Of a stretch of DNA of 64,000 bases, positions 8,531-17,456 are shown one piece after another. The notes under the pieces are model-generated. The model was given only the letters and a program-made list of their open reading frames with translations, was not told the DNA's origin and made no database searches. Position numbers and translations under genes: made by a program. This stretch comes from Bauldia sp963759235 (GTDB lineage: Bacteria > Pseudomonadota > Alphaproteobacteria > Rhizobiales > Kaistiaceae). Within the stretch, counting starts at the first letter, position 1. Every line of letters starts with the position of its first letter. The stretch lies in the NCBI GenBank assembly GCA_963759235.1, contig CAVWYO010000005.1, forward strand, positions 620,001 through 684,000. The letters run 5' to 3'.

Positions 8531-8995
8531 TCAGAAGATCAGACCCGAGAGGCTCTCCAGTGTCGCCCCCGCGGCGCCGGCGGGCGCCATCCACGTCCGC
8601 TCGTCCATGACTCCGGTAACCGGGAGGCCGGAGTCGGTCTGGTACTGGCGCACGACCGCCTCGGTAACCGGGCCGAAGATGCCGTCGATCGCGCCGGCGT
8701 AACCGAAGCCGGTCTTGAGCACGTCCTGGAGCATGGCCACCACCGGTCCGAGGGACCCCGCCTTGAGCGCCGGTGATGCCTCACGGTAGGGGGGAACGTG
8801 GCTCCAGGTGATCGGACCGACGATGCCGTCGACCACCAGCCCGTTCCCCTGCTGGAAGTCCTTCACGGTTTGCTCCGTCTGCGGTCCGAACACCCCGTCG
8901 ACGGCGTCGGGTCCGAGGACCTTCATGCGGGCGAAGGTCCGTTGAAGTCGCTTCACGTCGTCCCCGGTGTCGCCCAGCTTGATGGTCGCCGGCAT
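8531..8995 (-). CDS. two-module peptidoglycan-binding-domain protein
   Basis: The 154-residue product begins MPATIKLGDTGDDVKRLQ and consists almost wholly of two PG_binding_1 modules: VDGVFGPQTEQTVKDFQ with DGIVGPITW, and IDGIFGPVTEAVVRQYQ with GVMDERTW. It has no signal peptide and no enzyme domain. The start at 8995 is supported by TTGGAGG just upstream; the longer frame to 9076 is not. It shares its module sequence with the 6661-7758 gene, so the two are probably related by duplication of modules. Its role is unknown; a cell-wall or polymer-binding accessory role is inferred. Confidence 0.75.
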   Translation of the reverse strand: MPATIKLGDTGDDVKRLQRTFARMKVLGPDAVDGVFGPQTEQTVKDFQQGNGLVVDGIVGPITWSHVPPYREASPALKAGSLGPVVAMLQDVLKTGFGYAGAIDGIFGPVTEAVVRQYQTDSGLPVTGVMDERTWMAPAGAAGATLESLSGLIF

Positions 8996-9311
8996 GTCGA
9001 TCCTCCAATCGTTCGTTTGCTTGCGCGCTTCAGAAGTGCTGGTCGACGTGCTTCCTCCACGCCACCGGACCGACATGCGTCCGTGACGTGATGCGCCGCC
9101 GTCTGTAAGGCCGGCGCCGCATGTCTGGTCTTCGTGCCGGCTGTCCCACCCAGCATCAGGGGCTGGATCGGGCTGCCGCTCTCGTCGACGTCGCGGGTGA
9201 GGAAGAAATTGAGTAAATGCCTGCAGCGTCTTGACGTCCTCACCCGCACCTGGCTGCAGCTCGGCCTTCCGGAGGTCGATCGTCTTTGAATGTTACCACG
9301 ACCGGCGCCAT
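8953..9311 (-). pseudogene. small broken reading frame, unknown function
   Basis: An ATG at 9311-9309 follows AAAGGAGC and gives MAPVVVTFK, then runs into a stop. Removing one base from the AAA run after TTC restores KTIDLRKAELQPGAGED and LQAFTQF. Removing one base from the next TTT run restores FLTRDVDESGSPIQPL and LMLGGTAGT. The repaired frame is continuous to a stop at 8953 and would overlap the start of the downstream peptidoglycan-binding gene. Both shifts lie in three-base homopolymers, so either this is a decayed gene or the sequence holds two insertion errors. I do not recognise the product. The rest of the 8996-9473 stretch shows nothing else I can name. Confidence 0.4.
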
Positions 9312-9473
9312 CGTCCCACCGCTCCTTTCATTGCAGGCCCTTCCGGCGGTCCTCGACACACCAGAGCGACCGGGCGTGTCCGATATCAGTCGCTCGAACG
9401 TTCGCGAGGAGGCGCCGGACTTCGCGCATTGAGCCCGAGCTGAACAAATAGGCCGCCTTGGCAACTCGGTGGA

Positions 9474-10517
9474 TCACTCGTGGGGCAAAGGTCTCTCGGC
9501 CCGCGCTGGCGTGAGATCACGGACATGAGCCGCCGCGGCAATCGGGCGGAATAGGCGGCGATATTGTCCCGCGGTGAGCCCGGTGAGGCGCTTGAAAAGC
9601 CTCCTGAAGAATGCCGGGTTTTCATATCCGACGGTCGAAGCGATGTCGTCGGAGGAGCTTTCGCTGGATTCGAGCAGCCGTTTGGCCGCCTCGACACGAA
9701 GGTTCTGAACGTAATCGATAACCGTCGATCCAGTTGCTCTCCTGAACCGACGTTTCAAGCTGCGCTCAGGAATACCGCACGCGGTCACGACGGCGGCGAC
9801 GGCGTGCGGCTCGTTGAAGTGGTCGGCCAACCAGTCCTCGGCCTGACGAACGATGGAGTCGGCATGCGCCTGTCGCCTGACAAGGCTGGCGTAGGGTAAC
9901 TGGCCATCACCATGCCATTGCAGGAGATATACCTTGGCGATGTGCAATGCTTCTCCCGGACTGCAATGGCGCGAAATGATGTGGATCGCCAGGTCATGCC
10001 AGGAGGTTGCACCGCCGGCGGTCACAATACGGCCCGTGTGATCGGCGAAAATGATGTTCGGCTCGGGAAGGAAGCGAACCTCCGGAAAGCTCCGCCGAAA
10101 AAGATCCGCGTAGCCCCAATGAGACGTTGCCTCCTTGCCGTTGAGCAGGCCTGACGCTGCCAGCAGCACAGAGCCGGAGCACGCCGAATAGATCGTACTA
10201 CCGGTCCGATAGCGCTGGCGAAGCCATTCCTTCAATTCCTCGTAGCGCTGTGCGAGGTCGTCATTTGGCGCAAGCCAAAGCTCCGGAACGATGACGATAT
10301 CCGCGTCGGATTTCGCCTCGATGGTGAGATCAGGACTTATCGGAATTTGATTTCCGCACACGAACGGCTCGTCAGACAGCGAGATAATCTTGGGTCTGAT
10401 CAGCCTTCTGCCGGGCTCGTCCCCGATCAGTTCACGCCAGAGCGTTCCTGTCGAAGCGAACACGTCGACCAGCCCGTAGATCGCGGAGCCCGCGGACTCC
10501 GGCAACGCGACGATCAA
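9474..10517 (-). CDS. GlxA-family transcriptional regulator (DJ-1/PfpI-like domain plus AraC HTH)
   Basis: The N-terminal 190 residues form a class I glutamine-amidotransferase-like (DJ-1/PfpI) domain with YSACSGSVLLAASGLLNG around the usual nucleophile-elbow cysteine. The C-terminal 100 residues carry two AraC-type helix-turn-helix motifs (GIPERSLKRRFRRATG and VGYENPAFFRRLFKR). Such proteins are DNA-binding regulators. The gene is divergent from osmC, so it may control that gene. The listed start is a TTG at 10517. A better N-terminus (MAKVDS then KTIDALIVALPES) appears if translation begins at the ATG at 10551 and one base is removed from the GG pair at 10534-10535, so the 5' end is uncertain. 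Confidence 0.88.
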   Translation of the reverse strand: MIVALPESAGSAIYGLVDVFASTGTLWRELIGDEPGRRLIRPKIISLSDEPFVCGNQIPISPDLTIEAKSDADIVIVPELWLAPNDDLAQRYEELKEWLRQRYRTGSTIYSACSGSVLLAASGLLNGKEATSHWGYADLFRRSFPEVRFLPEPNIIFADHTGRIVTAGGATSWHDLAIHIISRHCSPGEALHIAKVYLLQWHGDGQLPYASLVRRQAHADSIVRQAEDWLADHFNEPHAVAAVVTACGIPERSLKRRFRRATGSTVIDYVQNLRVEAAKRLLESSESSSDDIASTVGYENPAFFRRLFKRLTGLTAGQYRRLFRPIAAAAHVRDLTPARAERPLPHE

Positions 10518-10711
10518 GGCGTCGATGGTCTTCGGAATCCACTTTCGCCATTGGGGGCTCTCAATAGTGGCACAAAAGGACTTTTTTGGAGGAAATTCGA
10601 TCTGCCTCCGGCAAATGTCCAGCAGTAATTCTCCGGCCGTGAGCGGTGCCCGAGCTAGTCGCTCGGCCTGCCGCGCTTGTCACAACATCATGAGAAATAA
10701 GGAGAAACAAA

Positions 10712-11293
10712 ATGACATCCCAAGCCGCAGTCCCCATACCGGCTAAGATCAATGGCCTCGATGTGCAGGCCGCGCTCGACACCATTGCGGCCGTCAAGGC
10801 GGACAAGGATCTTGCCCGCTTTCAATTCCGCGTTCGCAATCGGTGGGTCGACGGCACCGAAAATCGCTCCACGATCCAAGACTTCTACGGCGCCGGACGG
10901 GAGGATAGGTCGCGGACCAAGGCGTTCGAATATATCCATGACGAACCGCCCATCCTTCTTGGCAACAATGTGGGTGCAAACCCCGGCAAATCCCTGCTTC
11001 ATGCGCTCGCCGGCTGCATCACCACAACTCTCGTCTTGCACGCGATGGCACGCGGTATCGTCCTCCGTCAGCTCTCGACCGAAGTCTACGGAGATGTGGA
11101 TGTTCGTGGCGTCCTCGGCCTCGATAAGTCGATCAACCCGGGCTTCGAGCAGATCCGCGTCCGCTTGAACGTCGAAGCCGACTGCTCGGACGAAGAGCTG
11201 GAAAAACTGATCCTTTACGCGCAGGAGCATTCTACGGTCACCAACACCATCCGTCGACCGGTGCCGGTCGTCTTAGAGCGTGTTCGCGACTGA
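10712..11293 (+). CDS. OsmC family protein
   Basis: The 193-residue product fits the OsmC/Ohr superfamily of cytoplasmic dimeric thiol peroxidases and related proteins. The two expected cysteines are at Cys102 in ALAGCITTT and Cys158 in EADCSDEEL. The C-terminal EHSTVTNTIRRPVPV block is typical of the YhfA/OsmC-like branch. A good Shine-Dalgarno site (AAGGAG) precedes the ATG at 10712. Family members reduce organic hydroperoxides; this branch is less well defined, so the substrate is left open. The divergent GlxA-type regulator at 9474-10517 is the likely local controller, by position only. Confidence 0.88.
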   Translation: MTSQAAVPIPAKINGLDVQAALDTIAAVKADKDLARFQFRVRNRWVDGTENRSTIQDFYGAGREDRSRTKAFEYIHDEPPILLGNNVGANPGKSLLHALAGCITTTLVLHAMARGIVLRQLSTEVYGDVDVRGVLGLDKSINPGFEQIRVRLNVEADCSDEELEKLILYAQEHSTVTNTIRRPVPVVLERVRD

Positions 11294-11309
11294 CTGCGGA
11301 GGGGCGGAG

Positions 11310-11398
11310 GGCTGTGATGAGCACAGCCTGCTCAGAAATACTTCTTTGAAGGCATGGCGGGAGCTTCATACGCCGAGACCACTCGCCAAGCTCCCGCC
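11310..11398. terminator. two hairpins between convergent osmC and DUF262 genes
   Basis: GGCTGTG at 11310-11316 pairs with CACAGCC at 11322-11328 around a 5-nt loop, 17 bp after the osmC stop. A second, longer perfect repeat pairs GGCGGGAGCTT at 11356-11366 with AAGCTCCCGCC at 11388-11398. Both lie between two genes that face each other. Neither has a long T-tract. The terminator role is inferred. Confidence 0.45.
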
Positions 11399-11461
11399 CA
11401 CTGCCCGCTCTTGGCCGTGCGGACGATCGTAGAGCCTGATGCGCAGTGATTTTGACGCGCG

Positions 11462-13209
11462 TCACTGCGCGGTGACGGCTTCTGGACCCAGTGTATCGGC
11501 TGCTGGCAGCCCGGACGCGGTCGGAACGACTGGGCCAGGCCAGAGCGAAACTGCGGCCGCGAACATAGCTTCCGCTCGCCTCGTGATTGCGTCCTCGTCC
11601 CATCGCTCCTGTTCGAGAACGAAGCGGTTGAGTTCGATATGAGTGCTCGCAAGCTTCGCCTTCTTCTCCCGGAACGGCAGATTGCCCAGTTCGGTGTTGT
11701 AACCAGTCAGCGACAAGTTGCCGAAGGTATCCTTGAGCCGCGCGTGCACCAAGTCGGCGTGTAGGCCAACTTCGTTCTCCCACTCTGTGGTCATGGTCTG
11801 CGGCATGAGATGCTCAATCGTCGCATCGCTTAGATCGACGCGCTCCTTATGCCCGAAGGCTTCCTCAAGGCGCAGCAACACGTAGCGCGTATAGCCGCGC
11901 CCATACTGTGCAAAATGTTTGAAGTTCTTGCCGAACTCAGCGTCGTTCGGGAAGCGTCGTCCACCGGCACCAGCGGACAAGGATGCATGCAACCAGTCGA
12001 CGTGGTCCTCTTGCGGAAACTGACGTGCCCACTGCAAGAAGAGCTTATTCAGCGCATTGGTGGGGACGACGGAGACGGCCCTGCGCACGACGAACAATTC
12101 TATGAGGCCCAGGCATTTTTCGAGATCATCGACGCCGATCTTGTCGGAATGTCGCGCCTCGAAAAGACGAAGGAGCAACGGATATGACGTACCCACGTCC
12201 AGGCTTTTCAGGTCTGTGAGACGCTTTCGAATCGATGGCGTCTGCACCAAGGATGGGTCCAGTATACTCGCGTAGATGGCGGAGAAATTCGTCATCCGGA
12301 CCAATTCACCCTCAACTTCGGCCGGTTCGGACATGCCTTTGAGAAGGGCCTTCGTCGCCGCGTAAATTCCGCGTTTATAGACGTTATCGCCGCCCTTCAT
12401 TGCATAATGGCGGAGGAACTCGGTGATGTTCTCGCCGAGGCGCTGCTCCATCGGCGACCAATACTTCGTGTAGATCCGTTCCTGCTCCCCGCCGGCCGAA
12501 ATTGAATGGCGGAACCGCATCAGGATGTAGTTCCGGACCAAGTCGGCTTGGGTGAGCGGCTCACCCTTGAAGTTGAGGCTCTCGAAGATGAGGTACGGAT
12601 CGTCATCGTCGCCCAGGTTGATCATGACAACCTGCAACGCCCGCTCGACCGTTGTAAGTACCTTGGCGCAATCGATCGGGTCGCCGTTCGGATCGATGCC
12701 TCGGAGCAGCTGGTTCTTGAAGTAGGCGTATGCCTCCGACATGAGGCTTTGATCGTCAGCGACGTTGCGATCCAGGATCATCGCTCGATAACGATCGCGG
12801 TCGATCTGAGTCGGCACGAACTTCAACGTGTCTTCGGGATCGCGGAACCAATTCGTAAGGTAGACCTCCTGGATCCGATCGGAGGAGTTCTTGTCGAGCG
12901 TGTCGCGGAGCGCGGCGAGAAGGATAGAAACCGTCGTGAGGCGCTGCTGCCCGTCGATGATAAGATATTTGCTGACACCGACGGGCACGCTGCGAGCGGG
13001 AACCGATACGATGGTGCCCATGAAATGGGCGGACCTATCGTCGGAGTCATATTGGACCAAAACGTTGCCTCCCAAAGGGTCTTCCAGTTCGCCAAACGCC
13101 ACGAGTAGGGCCGTTGGAACAGCGGAATGAGGTTCTGTTTCTCGCCGTTGAAATACTGAATGACCTGAGCCGGTGATGCTTCCACGGTTCCCCCCACATT
13201 GATCTTCAT
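11462..13209 (-). CDS. DUF262/GmrS-like protein, frameshifted near its N-terminus
   Basis: The start at 13209 gives MKINVGGTVEASPAQVIQYF followed by LIPLFQRPYSWRLANWKTLW, the N-terminal signature of DUF262 proteins. The frame then moves: the expected continuation (VLVQYDSDDRSAHFMGTI, then YLIIDGQQRLTTVSILL) lies in the next frame and stays open to 11462. The total length of 1748 nt is one base short of a whole number of codons, so a single missing base near 13050-13075 explains the break. The C-terminal half has IEHLMPQTM and FGNLSLTGYNTELGN, typical of the DUF1524-type HNH part. DUF262 proteins include the GmrSD type IV restriction enzymes against modified phage DNA; a defence role here is inferred. 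No separate partner gene is seen. Confidence 0.75.
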
Positions 13210-13390
13210 GACGCCTATCAGAGATTGAGGCTGTCGACGATAGCGTCCCTTCATAGACCGAGTAGCCGGCTTTGCCGCCGCGGGGCCAGCCATTCGCATC
13301 CTTGTGGGGGTTAAGTCTTGTGATGGGGCGCGTGCGGGTGAAGCGCCTTTGGCAGTTAGGACATTCGACAGTATAGGTCGTCCCAAACAT
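13210..13390 (-). other. possible small zinc-ribbon-like reading frame upstream of DUF262 gene
   Basis: An ATG at 13390 opens MFGTTYTVECPNCQRRF, then LNPHKDANGWPRGGKAGY and SVYEG. The CxxC followed by an HKD-GWP-GGxxGY pattern looks like a small family of zinc-ribbon-like hypothetical proteins, though the second cysteine pair is not complete. The frame has no stop before the DUF262 start at 13209 and, because of the frameshift there, continues into the DUF262 body to give one 674-residue open frame (from 13486). TGATAG lies just before the DUF262 ATG in another frame. Whether this is a separate gene, a fusion or an artefact is unresolved. Confidence 0.3.
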
Positions 13391-13544
13391 GCCCTGCGTG
13401 CGGCTCTTTCTTCCGCCGCCTCGTCCCGCGCTTCTGCGCCGGCTTGCGGGGCGATCCGAAGATCCCTTCCCGAAATGGCTGCTCACAGGCTCATTGCTGA
13501 GAAACCCTCGTGTCTACTTGTGTTGAGGGGCAGGTCCACCAAAC

Positions 13545-15302
13545 CTATTCGTTCACCGACGTGGCCGTCTCCGCCGCCCGCACGAGTTGAACGAACTCGG
13601 CTCTGAGGCCGAAGGGATCGTCGCCGCGGGCGGTCTGTGCCAGCGCTCCGATGTCCTCCCAGCCGAAGCCGGACGACATCCAGGGGTCGCCGCGCAGCCG
13701 CTGGCCGTAGGCGGCGACCGCCAGCGCCCAGCGTGTCGCCTCCGGCGCCTCGGCGAGAGCCGGCGGCCGCTCGGCATCGCCGATCGGCCGTTCGATGAGC
13801 TTCGAGGCGGCCTCGCCCGGCAGCTTGTAGCGGATTTTCAGATAGGCAAGCTCGCCGCCCTTGTCGGTCGGCGCGGCCTGATCCTGATAGCGGAGCGGGT
13901 CGACCGACAGCTGGCCGCCGACCGGCGTGATCTCGTAGAGCGCCGTCACCGACGCCCCGGCGCCGATCTCGCCGGCGTCGACCTGGTCGTTGTTGAAGTC
14001 TTCGCGGTTCAAAAGCCGCGTCTCGTAGCCGATCAGCCGGTATTCGGCGACGCGGCCCGGATTGAACTCGACCTGGATCTTGACGTCGTCGGCGATCGGA
14101 AAGAGCGATCCGGAGAAGTCGTCATGGAAGAGCTTCCGCGCCTCCTTCAGCGTGTCGACATAGGCGGCGGTGCCGTTCCCGGACTGCGACAATGTCTGCA
14201 TCATCACGTCGTTGTAGTTGCCGCGGCCAAAGCCGTAGACCGAGAGATAGACGCCGGTCTTGCGTTTCTCGGCGACGAAATCCTCGAGCTTTTCGGGATC
14301 GGCGATGCCGACGTTGAAGTCGCCGTCGGTCATCAGGATGACGCGGTTGACGGCAGCCTTGTCGAAGGACTGCTCCGCCATGGCATAGGCGAGCGCCAGC
14401 CCCTCCCCGCCGGCGGTCGAGCCGCCGGCGTGCATGGCGTCGACCGCACAGCGGATCTTGAGCTTCTGGTTTCCCGGCGTCGGCTCCAGCACCGCGCCGG
14501 CGGCACCGGCATAGACGGCGATCGACACGTTGTCCTCGGGGCGCAGCTCGTCGATCAGCACGTTCAGGGCCTTCTGGACGAGCGGCAGCTTGGTCGGCTC
14601 GTCCATCGACCCCGACACGTCCATCAGGAAGACGAGGTTGAGCGGCGGGCGGTGGTCGGCCTGGATATCATAGCCCTGCAGGCCGATGTGGATGATCTCC
14701 TTGCCCTCCGCCCATGGCGATGGGACGACCGTCGCGTGAACCGCGAACGGGATGTCGGGATTGTCCGGCGGCGCGTAGCCGTAGTCGAAATAGTTGACCA
14801 GCTCTTCGACCCGCACGGCGTCGCGCGGCGGCAGATGGCCGTCGTTGAGGAAACGGCGGACATTGGCATAGGACGCCGTGTCGACGTCGATCGAGAAGGT
14901 CGAGACCGGTTCCTGCCCCACCCGCTTGACCGGATTGGGGGTGGCGTCGGGATAGCGCTCGGTGTCGACGGTCTGGTCCGCCATGACGCCTCCGGCGATG
15001 ACGCCCGAGGGCGCCTTCACCATCGGTGATGTCGGTGACGGCAAAGGCGGTGGAGCCGCCTCGAGGCTGAGGGTGGGCATCAGCCGCCTCAGAATTCCGC
15101 CGCCGACGGGATTGCCGGGAGCGGCATCCTCGTCGGCGCGGGCTCCGGCGAAACCGAGCTTGGCGCAGGCGTCGGCGGACGGCAGGCCGTCGACGACGTC
15201 ACTATTCGAGGCAGCCGCGAAACGCGCGGTCAGCGCAGTGGCGGATAGAAGCAGCGTGAGAAAGAGAACAGACTTTACGGGCACTGGGGGGTGGCGTCGC
15301 AT
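13545..15302 (-). CDS. von Willebrand factor type A domain protein (YfbK-like), exported
   Basis: The 585-residue product starts with MRRHPPVPVKSVLFL and a hydrophobic signal sequence ending near ARFAAA. Residues about 115-200 form the vWF-A N-terminal domain (YPDATPNPV, VSTFSIDVDTASYANVRRFL). A VWA domain with an intact MIDAS motif (LVFLMDVSGSMD, and MTDGDFNVG further on) follows. The C-terminal DUF3520-type region carries VKIQVEFNP and LAYLKIRYK. This is the architecture of E. coli YfbK and of many alphaproteobacterial homologues. The start at 15302 has GGAGG 8 nt upstream; the longer open frame to 15554 is not supported. VWA proteins bind partner proteins through a metal ion; the partner here is unknown. 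Confidence 0.88.
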   Translation of the reverse strand: MRRHPPVPVKSVLFLTLLLSATALTARFAAASNSDVVDGLPSADACAKLGFAGARADEDAAPGNPVGGGILRRLMPTLSLEAAPPPLPSPTSPMVKAPSGVIAGGVMADQTVDTERYPDATPNPVKRVGQEPVSTFSIDVDTASYANVRRFLNDGHLPPRDAVRVEELVNYFDYGYAPPDNPDIPFAVHATVVPSPWAEGKEIIHIGLQGYDIQADHRPPLNLVFLMDVSGSMDEPTKLPLVQKALNVLIDELRPEDNVSIAVYAGAAGAVLEPTPGNQKLKIRCAVDAMHAGGSTAGGEGLALAYAMAEQSFDKAAVNRVILMTDGDFNVGIADPEKLEDFVAEKRKTGVYLSVYGFGRGNYNDVMMQTLSQSGNGTAAYVDTLKEARKLFHDDFSGSLFPIADDVKIQVEFNPGRVAEYRLIGYETRLLNREDFNNDQVDAGEIGAGASVTALYEITPVGGQLSVDPLRYQDQAAPTDKGGELAYLKIRYKLPGEAASKLIERPIGDAERPPALAEAPEATRWALAVAAYGQRLRGDPWMSSGFGWEDIGALAQTARGDDPFGLRAEFVQLVRAAETATSVNE

Positions 15303-15461
15303 CACCGGGTCCTCCGACAGCGCCCCCCAACGCGGGCCGAACGCTGCCAGCCCTTTCCGGCGGGAACTTGGCCGGAAGATGAACGGCTGAGGGCAGCCGC
15401 GGCGTGTGTCAATTTGCACACAGTCTGGACACCGCAGCTTGGCGCAGGCGAGGATCAGGTC

Positions 15462-16238
15462 ATGACCAGACGGCTGATCCTGCTTCTTTTCGCCTGGCTG
15501 CTGCTCGCGGCCTCCGCCAACGCCTTCGAGCGTTTCGGCATCGTACTTCTCCACGGCAAGACCGGCATGCCCAGCCAGTTCACCCTATTGGCCGCCGACC
15601 TCGCTGACCTCGGTTACCTGATTGAGACGCCGGAGATGTGCTGGTCGGCGCGGCGTATTTACGACCGGTCGTTCACCGGCTGTTTCGACGACATCGACGC
15701 AGCGATCGCGCGGCTGAAGGCCGACGGGGCGGAAGGGATCGTGGTCGCCGGGCACAGCCTCGGCGCCATTGGCGCCCTTGCCTATGCCGCGACCCATGAC
15801 GGGCTCGCCGGCGTGATCGCGCTGGCGCCGGACGGCGACCCCGTCGCCTTCGGCAAGATTCCGGTCATCGCCAGGAGCGTGGCCAAGGCCCGCGCCGCGG
15901 TGAAGGCGGGGCATGGCGACGATGTCGGCACGTTCAACGATTTCGTCCTGGGAAAAGCCTTGCCGGTCAAGGCGACCGCCGCCGACTTCATCACCTTCTT
16001 CGGCGCCGACAGTCCGGGTGTGATGAACAGGACCGTTCCGGCCCTGAAAGAGCCCGTTCTGTGGATCGCCGGAACCAAGGACAGCAGCCAGCGGAACGCT
16101 GGGGCCCTGTTCAAGCTGGCGCCGGATCGGTCCTTGAATCGCCTGGTGAAGGTCAATGCCAATCACCTCGGCACGCCCGGCGTGGCGTTCGATCCGATAG
16201 TGGACTGGCTTGATGCACTGGAAAAGCAACCGGGCTGA
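15462..16238 (+). CDS. alpha/beta hydrolase, secreted or periplasmic
   Basis: The 258-residue product begins MTRRLILLLFAWLLLAASANAF, a signal peptide with an ANA-F cleavage site. The mature part has IVLLHGKTGMPSQF (oxyanion region) and the nucleophile elbow VAGHSLGAIGAL, giving a catalytic serine. A late KVNANHLGTPG supplies the probable catalytic histidine. The substrate is unknown; carboxylesterase or serine aminopeptidase-like folds share these features. The ATG at 15462 follows GCGAGGA; the open frame upstream of it overlaps the divergent promoter region of the VWA gene. Confidence 0.82.
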   Translation: MTRRLILLLFAWLLLAASANAFERFGIVLLHGKTGMPSQFTLLAADLADLGYLIETPEMCWSARRIYDRSFTGCFDDIDAAIARLKADGAEGIVVAGHSLGAIGALAYAATHDGLAGVIALAPDGDPVAFGKIPVIARSVAKARAAVKAGHGDDVGTFNDFVLGKALPVKATAADFITFFGADSPGVMNRTVPALKEPVLWIAGTKDSSQRNAGALFKLAPDRSLNRLVKVNANHLGTPGVAFDPIVDWLDALEKQPG

Positions 16239-16273
16239 TGAACCGGACAGCGGCTGGAACGGCACCGGCCGTA

Positions 16274-16777
16274 TTACTTTTCCGTTCGCGTCACCGTCTC
16301 CCTAAGGCGCTCGACCAACGCCACGCTGTCGACGCGCTCGGCAATGAAATCGTCCAGCGTCAGCGGTGGACTGGAAGGGAGGGTTGCAACGCGTTGTTGC
16401 TCATTGCCGTCATAGGCAAGCATCGCCTGCTCGCACGCCGATCGCCACAACCCGTCGACGTCGATGCGCTGTCGCATCGAGGGAGCATAGCGCCGCCCGA
16501 GGTCGGCATGAAAGCCTGCGATCTCGCTGCGCCAGTGTCGGGAAGCGTCGGACTCCGCTTCTACGAAGAGCTTGATAAGGTGAAGAAGCACAAGGCGAAG
16601 GTAACTCTCAACCGACGCCAGTTCCGATCGTCCGACGCTTTCGATCTCCTCCGCCACGTTCTCGATGTCGAATTCGTTGGGGAGGTCGCGGCGTGTCCGC
16701 CCGAGCCGCCGGATTACTTCTGCCTGCTGCTCGGACCAAAGCAGGATGTCGTCGTCGTAGAGGGTGTGATCGCTCAT
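16274..16777 (-). CDS. DUF29 family protein
   Basis: The 167-residue product opens with LYDDDILLWSEQQAEVIRR and continues with FDIENVAEEIESVGRSE, the hallmark of DUF29 proteins. A helical block (LRLVLLHLIKLFVE) and a C-terminal segment with arginines typical of the family follow. DUF29 proteins are small, all-helical and uncharacterised; they are common and often multicopy in cyanobacteria and in some alphaproteobacteria, frequently near mobile or accessory regions. No catalytic motif is visible. It converges with the hydrolase gene and lies just before the displaced pyrG end. Confidence 0.88.
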   Translation of the reverse strand: MSDHTLYDDDILLWSEQQAEVIRRLGRTRRDLPNEFDIENVAEEIESVGRSELASVESYLRLVLLHLIKLFVEAESDASRHWRSEIAGFHADLGRRYAPSMRQRIDVDGLWRSACEQAMLAYDGNEQQRVATLPSSPPLTLDDFIAERVDSVALVERLRETVTRTEK

Positions 16778-16819
16778 CCCGATGTTCTCCGAACGGTCGC
16801 AGCGTTCGACGGCTTGCTA

Positions 16820-16939
16820 TCACACCAGCCTTGACTGCGCCACGGCCGCATCGACGAACGAGGCGAAGAGCGGGCGCGGGGGAAACGGCCGCGACTTCAG
16901 ATCCGGGTGATACTGGACGGCGATGAATCAGGGATGGTC
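16820..16939 (-). pseudogene. displaced copy of the pyrG 3' end
   Basis: Bases 16824-16939 align without gaps to 18115-18230, the last codons of the intact pyrG; I count 19 mismatches in 116 bp (about 84% identity). Read on the minus strand it gives DHP, a TGA in place of the Trp codon, then FIAVQYHPDLKSRPF and a C-terminus ending AVAQSRLV before its own stop (TGA at 16820-16822). Most amino-acid changes against the intact copy are conservative, so this fragment diverged while it was still coding. The DHP-stop also forms the C-terminus of the neighbouring hypothetical gene. It marks a duplication or replacement at the end of pyrG. Confidence 0.88.
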
Positions 16940-17344
16940 AGTGGGGCCGCCGGGGGGCGCTTGATGGTCTGACGGCAGCCATCGGAGAGCGGCCGTCAGG
17001 CTGTCGTCCGGATTGGTGTTGAAAGCGATAGCCGCCCCGGGCGCGAGCCGGTGAATGGTATTGAGAACCTGTTCAAACAAGATCAGCGTCTCTCCCGGCT
17101 CCCGGATGCCCGCACCGACAACGATGCAATCGTAGTCGGAGACGCTAAGTCGTTCGGACAAGGTCGCCTGAGCGGTCGCGCCGAAGTCGACCAAGCACAT
17201 GTCGGCCGCGATGCCTCGTCGTGTGAATTTGGCCCGGGCCGCCTCCAGGACATTCATCACGCCCTCAGCGTTGAAGCCGACCAACGGCCCCGAAGAGTAA
17301 TCGATTGCGTAAGGATCGATGCCGACCAAAAGAACACTCTGCAT
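16928..17344 (-). CDS. conserved hypothetical protein whose end reads into the pyrG remnant
   Basis: The 138-residue product begins MQSVLLVGIDPYAIDYS and has FTRRGIAADMCLVDFG, YDCIVVGAGIREPGETL and GAAIAFNTNPDDSLTAALRW. I recognise this as a family of uncharacterised bacterial proteins with a Rossmann-like alternation of strands and helices, but no function is assigned. The stop codon at 16928-16930 is the Trp-to-TGA codon of the displaced pyrG end, so the last three residues (DHP) are borrowed from pyrG sequence. The start at 17344 is preferred over the ATG at 17374 because the family core begins there. It forms a two-gene cassette with the TMEM175-like gene. Confidence 0.7.
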   Translation of the reverse strand: MQSVLLVGIDPYAIDYSSGPLVGFNAEGVMNVLEAARAKFTRRGIAADMCLVDFGATAQATLSERLSVSDYDCIVVGAGIREPGETLILFEQVLNTIHRLAPGAAIAFNTNPDDSLTAALRWLPSDHQAPPGGPTDHP

Positions 17345-17456
17345 CACGGCACGCCGTTCCAATGCCCCGATCAACGCCGAGCTCCTCGCGCCGAGCCCCT
17401 GGGTCTACTTCGGTAACAAATTGCGGCCGCATCGGGGCGGGCGGATCTTGCAGGAT

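Noticed and set aside
13487..13544. Possible start of the long 674-residue DUF262 frame at 13486
   Set aside because: The first 30 residues are basic low-complexity sequence without a ribosome-binding site; the conserved DUF262 start is at 13209 in another frame.
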